Below, one piece after another: positions 19,301-26,448 of a stretch of 35,784 nucleotides of DNA; the stretch's first letter is position 1; each line of letters starts with the position of its first letter. Under the pieces are notes generated by a model. It did no database searches. It saw only the letters and a list, made by a program, of their open reading frames with translations, and had not been told where the DNA came from. Source of the DNA: Chitinophagaceae bacterium. GTDB taxonomy: Bacteria; Bacteroidota; Bacteroidia; Chitinophagales; Chitinophagaceae. The position numbers were made by a program, and so were the translations under genes. Where the stretch lies: assembly GCA_947455215.1 (NCBI GenBank), contig CANGNA010000043.1, positions 1 to 35,784 of the forward strand, read 5' to 3'.

Positions 19301-21206
19301 ATTTTATAACAGCGCTGCCTGCAGCAACACCCCCTGTTACACCGGCCGATGTAACAGTAGCTACAGAAGACGTTGTTGTGAACCACGTTCCACCTGTAGT
19401 GCCGGAGCTGGTGAGCGAAATAACGCTGCCGGCACATACACTGTCCGTACCGCTGATGGCACCCGCATTGGGCAATGGATTGACCGTGATGTTAACCGTT
19501 GCACTGGCGCTGCCGCATGTGGGTGTAGTGGCAGTGTAGGTGATCAATGCCGTGCCTGCTGTGCTACCTGCGGTAAGCACACCGGTAGTACTATTGATGG
19601 TGGCTACAGTAGCACCACCGCTCCAGGACACCGTACCTATATTACCCGTGGTGGTAAGTGTTATAGAACTGCCCGCACAAACAGCAGAAGGCCCGCCTAT
19701 AGTACCTGCAGCAGGCAATGGATCTACTGTAAATGCTGTGGTCCGGACAATAGTGCCGCACACGTTAGATACACTGTAGGAAATAGTGGTCACACCAGCA
19801 GAACCGCCCGTACCATTTCCTGCAGATATAGATGCTATCGACGGATCGCTGGCACTCCAGGTACCGCCGGGTGTTACGTTGGAAAGACTGAACGTACCAC
19901 CTGAGCAAACATTGAGTGTACCGCCTATAGGTGCAGGTATAGACGGGCTTACTGTAAGCGATACACTGCCCGAAACGGCTACCGTACCCAAAGAGCCGGT
20001 AATATTTACTAGGGAATACGTGTATACGCTGTCCAGGTTAGTTGCAGTCAGTGTATCAGTTAAAACATATACCCCTGTATTCCGAATACGCAGCCCTTTA
20101 TTAGTGCCATTCACTGCATACGTCACCGAGTCTCCGGGGTTACCATAAAAGGTTAGTGTCGTAGTGGTGCCGGAACAGATGGTAGTGCCTCCACCAACGA
20201 TCTTAGCGTAATAATTTGGGGTGAAGGTGACTCCTTTGAAAACAGAGCCTGAAGGGGCTAACGCTAATGTATCCACTGTACTGCTACCGTCGGTGGTCTT
20301 TATCAGTGCATTTTGGCTGGCTGCCGCAGTGGTTGCATAAATAATATATGGCGTAACAGAAAAATCAACCGTAAGGCCGCGGCATGGTATAGTACTAACA
20401 GCCGGTGCTGTAGTGAAGGAGCTGGTACTGCTCGTACGCGTGTATTTTAAAATACCAGCGCCATCATCCGCTACATAAAGGGTGTTATTGTCGGGGCTTA
20501 TCGCAAAATTAAATGGACTAGTTGCAGCAGCAACTAAGGTTGTAGACGTCCCCGAGGCAACAGGGATTCCTGAACCGACCACATAAATGCCGGTTGTGCC
20601 GTTGCCTGTTGAATAATACAACTGGCCGTTATATATCCAAACCGCACGGCTATTGGCAGAGGCAACTTGCGAGGCAGATGCGCTTCCCATCAGCATAATG
20701 CCTTTATTTGTACTTCCACCATTACCACTTCCATAATAACGATTACCAGCAGCAGTTGCCGAACGGAAATTATTATTATTGAAGGCTGCGCTAGACGGTA
20801 CATCCGCTACAAAGCTATAATTCCAGGAAGAATCAAAGGAAGCAATAATCCTATTCACGTTGGCGCTCGAAACACTTGCTGTTCCTGCTGATGTATTGTA
20901 GCCTGGCACAATAAGGTGTAAGCGCTCGGAGTCAAGGGTCATGTTACCTTCTGAGGTGGCTGATCCGCTTTGCGTTAGATTTTGTCCACTGCTAGCTGAC
21001 GGTAGCGCTCCGCTGTTAACTGGACCTATCTGGTTATGAGTCACAGGGTCGTACTCGCAAATGGTCACCTGCGTTGCGGCGCCGGTAGTACCTTCTACTC
21101 GTAGAACCGACAGGTTACCCGGAACAAACGATTGCGCTCGGGCTGCACCCGACAGGATAACGCAAAAAAGAAAAGCAATATACGTAGCGTATTTACACAT
21201 ATACAT
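16326..21206 (-). CDS. Large T9SS type A protein with twelve Ig-like modules
   Basis: The 1626-residue protein has a signal peptide (IAFLFCVILSGAARA), an N-terminal region of about 310 residues that looks like a beta-propeller (for example SPFNFAISPDNNTLYVADD), a linker with one CHU-type Ig domain, then twelve consecutive modules of about 80 residues (VC.G ... TW/SWS ... IxY.VT..CG ... NPLP.AG), a region with QWSANN, and a type A sorting domain at the C-terminus (VYPNPTSGNVFVKT to RVIAQ). Modules 2-9 alternate between two subtypes with an exact period of 160 residues. Nearly every module has two Cys, consistent with one disulfide each. It is probably a surface stalk or adhesin. No catalytic motif was recognised. 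ATG codons at 21206 and 21200 are both possible starts. Confidence 0.9.
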   Translation of the reverse strand: MYMCKYATYIAFLFCVILSGAARAQSFVPGNLSVLRVEGTTGAATQVTICEYDPVTHNQIGPVNSGALPSASSGQNLTQSGSATSEGNMTLDSERLHLIVPGYNTSAGTASVSSANVNRIIASFDSSWNYSFVADVPSSAAFNNNNFRSATAAGNRYYGSGNGGSTNKGIMLMGSASASQVASANSRAVWIYNGQLYYSTGNGTTGIYVVGSGIPVASGTSTTLVAAATSPFNFAISPDNNTLYVADDGAGILKYTRTSSTSSFTTAPAVSTIPCRGLTVDFSVTPYIIYATTAAASQNALIKTTDGSSTVDTLALAPSGSVFKGVTFTPNYYAKIVGGGTTICSGTTTTLTFYGNPGDSVTYAVNGTNKGLRIRNTGVYVLTDTLTATNLDSVYTYSLVNITGSLGTVAVSGSVSLTVSPSIPAPIGGTLNVCSGGTFSLSNVTPGGTWSASDPSIASISAGNGTGGSAGVTTISYSVSNVCGTIVRTTAFTVDPLPAAGTIGGPSAVCAGSSITLTTTGNIGTVSWSGGATVATINSTTGVLTAGSTAGTALITYTATTPTCGSASATVNITVNPLPNAGAISGTDSVCAGSVISLTSSGTTGGTWFTTTSSVATVTSAGVTGGVAAGSAVIKYRVTTPACGSDTAQKTILVRPLPNAGTIGGPTSVCAGGSITITNTGSVGVGTWSGGSALATINSATGVLTAGSATGTAVVTYTATTPACGSAITTANITINALPNSGALTGTDSVCVGSVISLTSSGTGGGTWVSVNSAIATVSAAGVVGGVASGSAVIRYKVTTPTCGSDSVQKTILVRPLPNAGTIGGPASVCAGGSITLSNTGSVGLCTWSGGSSLATINGTTGVLTAGSTTGTAVVTYTATTPACGNATTTANITINALPHAGSISGSDSVCAGSVVSLTSSGDAFGQWSTSNSSIATINAAGVAGGAAMGSAIIKYKVVTPSCGSDSTTKVIVVNPLPAAGTISGASNACAAAVITLSATGTTGVGSWSTSSSLVTVSPVSGAVTAGLAAGVATISYTAHTYSCGNSIATYSVTINPLPDAGTITGSDTLCPGTAATLASSGMSGGVWTSANTAVATVNTVGVVTAVATGNDVISYRVSTPTCGSDTATLPVFVRALPNAGTITGGNTVCVGFVLTLTDAAVGGIWSSSNSAVASVSGGIVTGHATGTATITYAVTNICTTAIATATVNVVPAIIPPISGGSVVCAGSNLSLSNPAAGGTWLSTNTAVANVSASGIVTGISQGVTVISYTVLNSCGLITDTQSVQVNPLPVAGTIVTSSGTVVCSGAYLALSNATTGGVWSSSNTAVAVVSPSGIVSGIATGTTIIYYSVTNSCGTATDTAMIAVNTAPVLGGAPQITTTSPAWLCDGAMYQNFGTSSAAPTGEYYQWSANNAQVYATGAGAQYCLVNFPFAGEATIYLSTFAVGNICPLRDTFIVVVGNSTIDHPTVSYSAGMFNCDQEQSTYQWGYDDALTLAPTVLTGETARQYINGTPDFANKYYWVITEHMLCQQKTYYRIPAGVVNISNHDNYMTQVYPNPTSGNVFVKTTAPVAEPGTITITDLAGRVVSVTSFETNSTMQLTLNNASGVYIVTVRSQHILYTTRVIAQ
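17791..19720 (-). repeat. 480-nt tandem super-repeat (two Ig-like modules per unit)
   Basis: The module boundary motif encoding PLP.AG (plus-strand GGCA(G/A)(C/T/A)G-type words) falls at 17791, 18271, 18751, 19231 and 19711, exactly 480 nt apart each time. Each unit encodes an 81-residue module (TIGGP-type) and a 79-residue module (SGTDSVC-type). Subunits 18751-19710 and 18271-18750 are the most alike at base level. This is direct counting of coordinates; percent identities were not computed. Confidence 0.9.
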
Positions 21207-21550
21207 TAAGCAATTATTAACTGGTAAAATTACTGCTACAATTGGCTTATCTCTATTAATATATTATTAAGAATATACTTGATCCAACTACGAACCGGAG
21301 AAGTAGTAGCCATATATAATATATTATTGGTAGGGGCCAGCTGTCATCCAAAAAAGCAGACACAGTAGAGAAGTTTCAACGCCCTTTATTATCCTGCAAT
21401 CAATTTGCACTCGGTGATTTCCGGCGTAAATGAGATGTACATTTTACTGTAAGCATTTGTGCAAAAACTTTTACAGTAACAATGCAGTAAAACTGCACTC
21501 GCATCAGATAGATATGCAAATAATAAACAATGCTAAAAAGATTGATTATC
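21207..21550. other. Intergenic region with inverted repeats and a promoter-like box
   Basis: No gene was recognised in this AT-rich stretch. On the minus strand a TAATTTTAC box (21224-21232) lies 18 nt before the start of the 12-module protein gene and could be its -7 element; no clear -33 partner was seen. Further out are two TTAC-N-GTAA palindromes (21444-21452 and 21471-21479), which also form a 9-bp inverted repeat with each other, and a 6-3-6 palindrome (21483-21497, TGCAGT...ACTGCA). Their role is unknown; operator sites are one possibility. Confidence 0.4.
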
Positions 21551-21587
21551 AAATAAAAAAGAGTCTCACATTGCTGTAAGACTCTTT
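21551..21587 (-). terminator. Terminator of tRNA-Arg
   Basis: The stem 21558-21566 with 21579-21587 (9 bp) continues after one mismatch with 3 more pairs and a TTGC loop. On the minus strand it is followed by six T and then ATTT. It starts 4 nt after the tRNA 3' end. Confidence 0.8.
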
Positions 21588-21591
21588 AGTG

Positions 21592-21665
21592 TGACCGCGT
21601 CAGGATTCAAACCTGAAACCTTTTGATCCGTAGTCAAATGCTCTATTCAGTTGAGCTACGCAGCC
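21592..21665 (-). tRNA. tRNA-Arg (anticodon ACG)
   Basis: Read on the minus strand, 74 nt fold into a full cloverleaf: acceptor GGCTGCG/CGCGGTC (two G-T wobbles), D arm GCTC/GAGC, anticodon stem TTTGA/TCAAA with loop CTACGGA, and T arm TCAGG/CCTGA with loop TTTGAAT; discriminator A. The anticodon ACG (wobble A normally edited to inosine) reads CGN arginine codons. The 3' CCA is not encoded, so it must be added after transcription. Confidence 0.95.
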
Positions 21666-21684
21666 ATTTCCCCGTTTGGGAGTG

Positions 21685-21717
21685 CAAAGATAGGAAACGG
21701 ATTTGTATTTTTACAAA
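21685..21717 (-). promoter_or_regulatory. Promoter of tRNA-Arg
   Basis: On the minus strand TTTG (21714-21717) and TATCTTTG (21685-21692) are separated by 21 nt, matching the Bacteroidota -33/-7 pattern with a perfect TAnnTTTG box. The predicted start is about 13 nt before the tRNA. Confidence 0.6.
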
Positions 21718-21748
21718 AATCCTGAGATTTTTTTTAACTGCATTTGTC

Positions 21749-22222
21749 ATGAATATTGAGATATGGTCGCTGGGAAAAGAAAGCGATTCTTTTATAAACG
21801 AAGGCATCAACCTATACTTCCAGAAGACAAAACCATGGAACCCCGTAGAACTCGTAGTACTACAGGTACCTAAGAAATTACAAACTACCGATGTGGCCCG
21901 TACTAAACAGCAGGAGGAAGAAATGATACTGAAGCGCCTGCTACCTGGCCACTACCTGGTGTTGCTCGATGAGCGGGGTAAAATGCTTTCGTCGCCGCAG
22001 TGGGCGCAGCAGTTCCAGCAATGCATGAACCAGGGCGTAAAGACAATGGTCATCCTTATAGGCGGAGCCTTTGGTGTTACCGATGCCGTGCGTAGCCGGG
22101 CCAACCAGTGCTGGTCTTTATCCAACCTGGTGTTCCCTCACCAATTAGTAAGGCTCATCACAGCCGAACAGGTGTACCGGGCGTTCAGTATACTCAACAA
22201 CTCGCCTTACCACCACGTTTAG
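21749..22222 (+). CDS. rlmH: 23S rRNA (pseudouridine1915-N3)-methyltransferase RlmH
   Basis: The product is 157 residues, the usual RlmH length. RlmH is a cytoplasmic SPOUT-class enzyme that uses SAM to methylate pseudouridine 1915 in helix 69 of 23S rRNA. The signature parts are all present: LLDERGKMLSS with WA following, the glycine-rich ILIGGAFG of the trefoil knot, and the C-terminal FPHQLVRLITAEQVYRAFSI followed by PYHH. The start is the ATG at 21749; the frame runs open back into the tRNA but that cannot be coding. A TATTTTTAC box at 21706-21714 is a candidate -7 element and overlaps the -33 region of the divergent tRNA promoter. Confidence 0.96.
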   Translation: MNIEIWSLGKESDSFINEGINLYFQKTKPWNPVELVVLQVPKKLQTTDVARTKQQEEEMILKRLLPGHYLVLLDERGKMLSSPQWAQQFQQCMNQGVKTMVILIGGAFGVTDAVRSRANQCWSLSNLVFPHQLVRLITAEQVYRAFSILNNSPYHHV

Positions 22223-22290
22223 TGAAAGGGACCGGGCCGGGCACCAAAGTCCAATATACAAGTATCAGGTTTTCGTTTATCAAAAATAGA

Positions 22291-22320
22291 AAGGGGCGCT
22301 GGAAAGCGCCCCTTGTGTTT
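22291..22320 (+). terminator. Terminator of rlmH, possibly shared with the convergent gene
   Basis: A perfect 10-bp stem (22291-22300 with 22305-22314) with a GGAA tetraloop is followed by TGTGTTT. It lies between the convergent rlmH and the minus-strand type B gene, whose stop is at 22340, and may serve both. Confidence 0.75.
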
Positions 22321-22339
22321 ATATGGATAAACTATGGTT

Positions 22340-25300
22340 TTACCTGATAAGTGTCACACTGCCACTTTCTTCTGTCTCATGGCCATCGCATGTATAGCGG
22401 ATAACCCAATAGTAAGTGTCCATGTCTTGTGGCACACCACCGTAAGTACCATCCCATCCGTCAGTGTCGGTAGTAGTGGTCTCATAAACAGTAGTACCCC
22501 AGCGGTTCACTACCCTGAAGAAGTTAAGCGTATGGTGTCCTGCAGTGATCGGCCTGAAATGATCGTTATGATGATCTCCGTTCGGTGTAAATGCCGTAGG
22601 GAAAGAAACGATACAGCAAGGAGCAGGGTTGAACAACATACTGTCTGTAGCATTACAGCCAAACGGATCAGTAACGGTCAGCTTGATGTAGCCAGGGAAC
22701 ATCACCTCTGCAGTAGCGTTAGGTGCGTTCACCGCGCCAGCACCTGCAAAGAATGGCTCCGGACTCCAATGATAAGTGTATGACGGATCGCTTACAGTTG
22801 CAGTAAGGTGTATCGTATCACCGTTACAAGCAGCTGCGCCACCTGTAAATGTAGCAACAGGTGCTGCATGTACTCGCACTGTATCCAGCATAGAGCGGGA
22901 AGGACAGTTGCTCTGCTGGGTGTAAGCGGTCACGCTCACAGCATATACACCTGGCGTATACCATGCTACTGAATAAGGGCCACCGGTGCCTGATGCAGAA
23001 GTGATGATGCTGCCACCGCTGAAGTTCCATGTATAATTACCAACCGCAGGGCTGTAAGTAGTAGAAGCCAATGCAACTACAACAGTATCGCCAACACATA
23101 TATTCTCATTTACATAAACATCCAGCAGCGGTGTAGGCACTACGTACATGTTTTGTGTACTTGTGGTCACACAGCCATTGTAAGTAACTGTAAGGCTTAC
23201 AGTGCGCAGATAAGTAGAGTCGAACGCAATACCCACAGGACCTGCTATCGAATCGCTGCCATAAGCAAAGTATGCACCTTCAGGCAGTTGCCACAGGTAA
23301 GTAGCACCAGGATATGCAGGACCAGTAGACATGTATTGTGCAGTATCGGTCTGGCAGATAGAACCTAATGGGGTACCGATCTCAACAATTGGTTTCACCT
23401 TAGTGGTCACGTCAAGCGGAGCGCGCGGGCTTTCGCAGCCAAGCACGGTCTGTGTTACGTAGTAAGTAACCACACCGTAAACCGATGTAGCAGGTACTGG
23501 GGCCGCATTGCTACCTACACCACCCGATGGTGCAGTATACCAAAGGAGGTTAGTACCCGAGGCAGCAAGAGCCACTGTAGGGTCGAACTGGCAATAGCTA
23601 ACATCGCTAGGTACCGGCGGAGCTGGTATAGGATGCACCACTGCAGTAAAGTAACCAGGCAGCGATGGACAACCATTCAGTGTGGCAACAACTGTATAAA
23701 CCCCGTTGTTGGCCATTGTAGCCGGGCTGATAGTTGGCGCATCAAGACCAGAAGTAAATCCTGCAGGTCCTTGCCAGCTAAAGGTTGCACCTGCCGGTGA
23801 TGAGGTTGCAGATAGTGTGAGCGTAGTACCATCGCACACAGGGCTATTGCTGGTAAAAGCAGGCACCGTAGGCGTAGGCTTTATGGTAACACTAATAGAA
23901 CTTGCTACAGACACACAGCCTGTTACAGTATTGGTAATGGTACAGTTGTACGTACCGGAACCACCAACACCTATATTCACCCGCACTGGGTTCTGCATAG
24001 TAGAGGTAAATCCACCCGGGCCAGACCAGTTGTAACTTACTGTGCTCAACGTAGAGCTTGCGTAAAGGTACAATGTACTGTCGGCACATATAGGGCCATT
24101 GCTCGATATTGTTGGTGGTGGTGGTGCAGCCCCGTCAGGCATTGTAACGGTCACCATATTTGATGGACAGCCACTTGAACCTATTACAAACATACTGCTG
24201 TAAATACCGGCATGCAGGCCGGTAATGGTCACATTACCCAACGCATCTGCAGTAATGGTAGCATATGCAGGCGCACCATTAAAGAGGTAAGACACCGTGT
24301 ATACAGAGTCGGCGGTAAGACCATAAAGAGTGATCGTACCATCGGAGACATTACATGCAGAAGGCATTGTCATGGCTGTAGATGTGATGGTTGGCGTAGG
24401 CTTGATCAGTACTGTAGTAGTGTCAGTAGCAGTACATCCATTTTCTGTTACAGTAACAGTATAGATACCGGTAGCGCTTAAACCTACATTCGTGATGCTC
24501 GGGTTCTGCAAAGCACTTACAAAACCACCTGGTCCTGCCCATGCATAGGTATGCGGCATTAATATCGTATCCGCACCAAATAGATACAAAGTACCATATT
24601 GACAGATCGGGCCGTTATTGCCGGCATTGATCACCGGCTGAGGATTTACTGTAACCGTTATCGGTACCCTTACACTTTCTGTACACAAGCCCACATGCTG
24701 AGTGACCCACCATGTGTATACACCCGGCGTAGCCGTCGATGGTACCGGTGCAGTAGCCGACCCGGTGCCGCCTGTGGCGGTACTATACCACAGCAGGTTG
24801 GTACCTACCGCAGTAAGTGCCGGTGCCGGTGCATTCTGGCAATATGTAAGGTTGGTAACGCCAGGACCCGCGCTGATGCCCGGGGTAACAGTGAAATGGA
24901 ACGTATCAGCTCCGCAGACACCGCCTACTGCAGTACCTATAACAGTGTAAGTTGTAGCAGTTGTTACGCCAGACAAAACCAATGTTGTAGAAGAACCTGT
25001 AGTACTGGTAAGCCCTGTAGCAGGTGCCCATGCCCATGTATAGCTGGAACCATTTGATACGGTAAGCGCTATAGAATCTGAAGTAGACGAGCAGGCGTTG
25101 ATAGTATCATGGCCGGGAGTAAGTAATGATGAACCGGCCAATACCGAAGGAGCTGTAGCATCCAACGCGCTATCCAGGTCGGCTGCTCTCATTATGTATG
25201 CATAGGTGAACAGTACACTGTCTCCCGCTGCTATGTTGCCCAGGTTGTAAACAAGTCCTATACCGGCATCGTAAGTGTATGTTGAGCCTACGGTATAAGT

Positions 25301-26149
25301 GTAGCCGGTACCTGTGCCCGTGTACAACGTTGCCAGGTTATAACTTGGAGAAAGACCAAAATTCATATAAAAACACTTGGCACGGCAATCTTTTGTGCCA
25401 AGGCCCAGAAACGCAGAATAAGTTGTACCTGTAGCAGATACCAACACTTTATTGCCCGGGTTAGGCAACTGGTATTCTATCTTGTTGGTAGTGGTGTAAG
25501 AAAAAGTCTGTTCTTCTTCATTATCCGGGTCAAGCGTCCTCAGGTAATACACGTTATTGGCCGTTGTACCACTATTGTTTTTTATCTTAACATTTACCGT
25601 AAAGTATAGCTTGGTAGTATCCAGTCTGGTTGTCTGCGTTATTTGCAGTGGGTTGGTGGTCTGGCCCTGCCATACAGCTGTTAACACACTACCTACAGCA
25701 CTGTAAGAAATGTTATTACCAGAAAGTGTACCCGTATAACCGGTACCTGCAAACGTACAGTTCTGCATCCAGGCATCGCTTTCTACACCATTCACCTGCA
25801 CGCTCCATCCTTCCTGCGGTGTACCCGGCAAAAAGTAATCGCCAAATTTGGCTGGCGTACCTGTTGTCCAGCCATCCTGCGCTGGATCGGCCACAAAGCC
25901 AAGTGTGCCAGATGAGCCTGGCGTATAAGCGCTGGCTCCCGGATCCCACATAGACGAAACGGCACCGGCACCTGGATGGTAACCAGCCGGAGCAGGCAAT
26001 GTTGATCCATATCCTCCATTCCGGGATATACCAACCTCAAGATACTTACCCTTAAGGAAGGTACAATCGCCTACCATCTGGGCAAAAGCAGTTGAACCAG
26101 TCAAGAGAAGTGAGAAGATCCACGACGTTAGAGCTAGATTTTTTCTCAT
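22340..26149 (-). CDS. Large T9SS type B (CHU_C) surface protein
   Basis: The 1269-residue protein has a signal peptide (MRKNLALTSWIFSLLLTGSTAFA), an N-terminal globular region of about 330 residues (with YYLRTLDPDNEEEQTF) that I cannot assign, then Ig/PKD-like modules: two of the type YCQ...LLWY...GG.GS..APVP, several with AGPGGF or SGPGGF and paired Cys, and a C-terminal gliding-motility type domain (FPTAFTPNGDHHND, then NRWGTTVYE, WDGTYGG, YYWVIRY, ending SVTLIR). Such type B domains direct T9SS export and are usually helped by a PorP/SprF protein, but none is adjacent here. The role is probably adhesive or structural. The ATG at 26149 gives the signal peptide directly. Confidence 0.88.
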   Translation of the reverse strand: MRKNLALTSWIFSLLLTGSTAFAQMVGDCTFLKGKYLEVGISRNGGYGSTLPAPAGYHPGAGAVSSMWDPGASAYTPGSSGTLGFVADPAQDGWTTGTPAKFGDYFLPGTPQEGWSVQVNGVESDAWMQNCTFAGTGYTGTLSGNNISYSAVGSVLTAVWQGQTTNPLQITQTTRLDTTKLYFTVNVKIKNNSGTTANNVYYLRTLDPDNEEEQTFSYTTTNKIEYQLPNPGNKVLVSATGTTYSAFLGLGTKDCRAKCFYMNFGLSPSYNLATLYTGTGTGYTYTVGSTYTYDAGIGLVYNLGNIAAGDSVLFTYAYIMRAADLDSALDATAPSVLAGSSLLTPGHDTINACSSTSDSIALTVSNGSSYTWAWAPATGLTSTTGSSTTLVLSGVTTATTYTVIGTAVGGVCGADTFHFTVTPGISAGPGVTNLTYCQNAPAPALTAVGTNLLWYSTATGGTGSATAPVPSTATPGVYTWWVTQHVGLCTESVRVPITVTVNPQPVINAGNNGPICQYGTLYLFGADTILMPHTYAWAGPGGFVSALQNPSITNVGLSATGIYTVTVTENGCTATDTTTVLIKPTPTITSTAMTMPSACNVSDGTITLYGLTADSVYTVSYLFNGAPAYATITADALGNVTITGLHAGIYSSMFVIGSSGCPSNMVTVTMPDGAAPPPPTISSNGPICADSTLYLYASSTLSTVSYNWSGPGGFTSTMQNPVRVNIGVGGSGTYNCTITNTVTGCVSVASSISVTIKPTPTVPAFTSNSPVCDGTTLTLSATSSPAGATFSWQGPAGFTSGLDAPTISPATMANNGVYTVVATLNGCPSLPGYFTAVVHPIPAPPVPSDVSYCQFDPTVALAASGTNLLWYTAPSGGVGSNAAPVPATSVYGVVTYYVTQTVLGCESPRAPLDVTTKVKPIVEIGTPLGSICQTDTAQYMSTGPAYPGATYLWQLPEGAYFAYGSDSIAGPVGIAFDSTYLRTVSLTVTYNGCVTTSTQNMYVVPTPLLDVYVNENICVGDTVVVALASTTYSPAVGNYTWNFSGGSIITSASGTGGPYSVAWYTPGVYAVSVTAYTQQSNCPSRSMLDTVRVHAAPVATFTGGAAACNGDTIHLTATVSDPSYTYHWSPEPFFAGAGAVNAPNATAEVMFPGYIKLTVTDPFGCNATDSMLFNPAPCCIVSFPTAFTPNGDHHNDHFRPITAGHHTLNFFRVVNRWGTTVYETTTTDTDGWDGTYGGVPQDMDTYYWVIRYTCDGHETEESGSVTLIR

Positions 26150-26448
26150 AATAAGCTATATATATTTTTATATACCAATGTTAAGTTTGCTAACCAATTA
26201 CCACACGTGTAGAACTAGTTCGCCCCTAAATAGACAACCAAAAATTCTCATCAGTTTGGTACTTGTAAAAATAAATTTACAAAAAATTAACTCCTACGCA
26301 AGATAAACGGATAAATTTCTTATATTATTTATTTCGTTATGAATAAATTCGACATTTTTAATTGTATTTCAGGGTATATATAATTTGTATCAGGTTTGTT
26401 GTATGCTTTGATTACATAATTTACCTTCGTGGCCTAAAAATCAAAAAA
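26150..26448. other. Divergent intergenic region upstream of icd and the type B gene
   Basis: This 299-nt AT-rich stretch separates two divergent genes and holds no recognisable gene. It should contain both promoters. Only the icd-side promoter shows a convincing -33/-7 pair. Confidence 0.5.
26395..26424 (+). promoter_or_regulatory. Candidate icd promoter
   Basis: TTTG (26395-26398) and TAATTTAC (26417-26424) are separated by 18 nt, close to the Bacteroidota TTTG/TAnnTTTG pattern. The leader to the ATG at 26449 would be about 20 nt. No Shine-Dalgarno sequence is present; the leader is A-rich. Confidence 0.5.

Noticed and set aside
17300-20000. CRISPR-like array
   Set aside because: The regular repeats are protein-coding with 240/480-nt period and no short identical repeat-spacer structure.
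17650-20148. A series of plus-strand open frames of 60-160 codons opposite the 12-module gene
   Set aside because: They repeat with the same 480-nt period as the sense modules (for example 18103-18579 and 19072-19539), so they are shadows of the repeat.
21551-21665. tRNA-Arg as an integration site for a mobile element
   Set aside because: No integrase, no direct repeat of the tRNA 3' end and no foreign-looking cargo were found next to it.
21623-21748. N-terminal extension of rlmH by 42 codons
   Set aside because: It would begin inside the tRNA gene and run through both promoters; the ATG at 21749 gives the normal RlmH length.
22334-22783. 149-codon plus-strand frame at the 3' end of the type B gene
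   Set aside because: It is antisense to the conserved type B sorting domain and has no recognisable features.
26362-26448. N-terminal extension of icd by 29 codons
   Set aside because: It covers the promoter elements and encodes an unlikely aromatic stretch; the ATG at 26449 matches the family.
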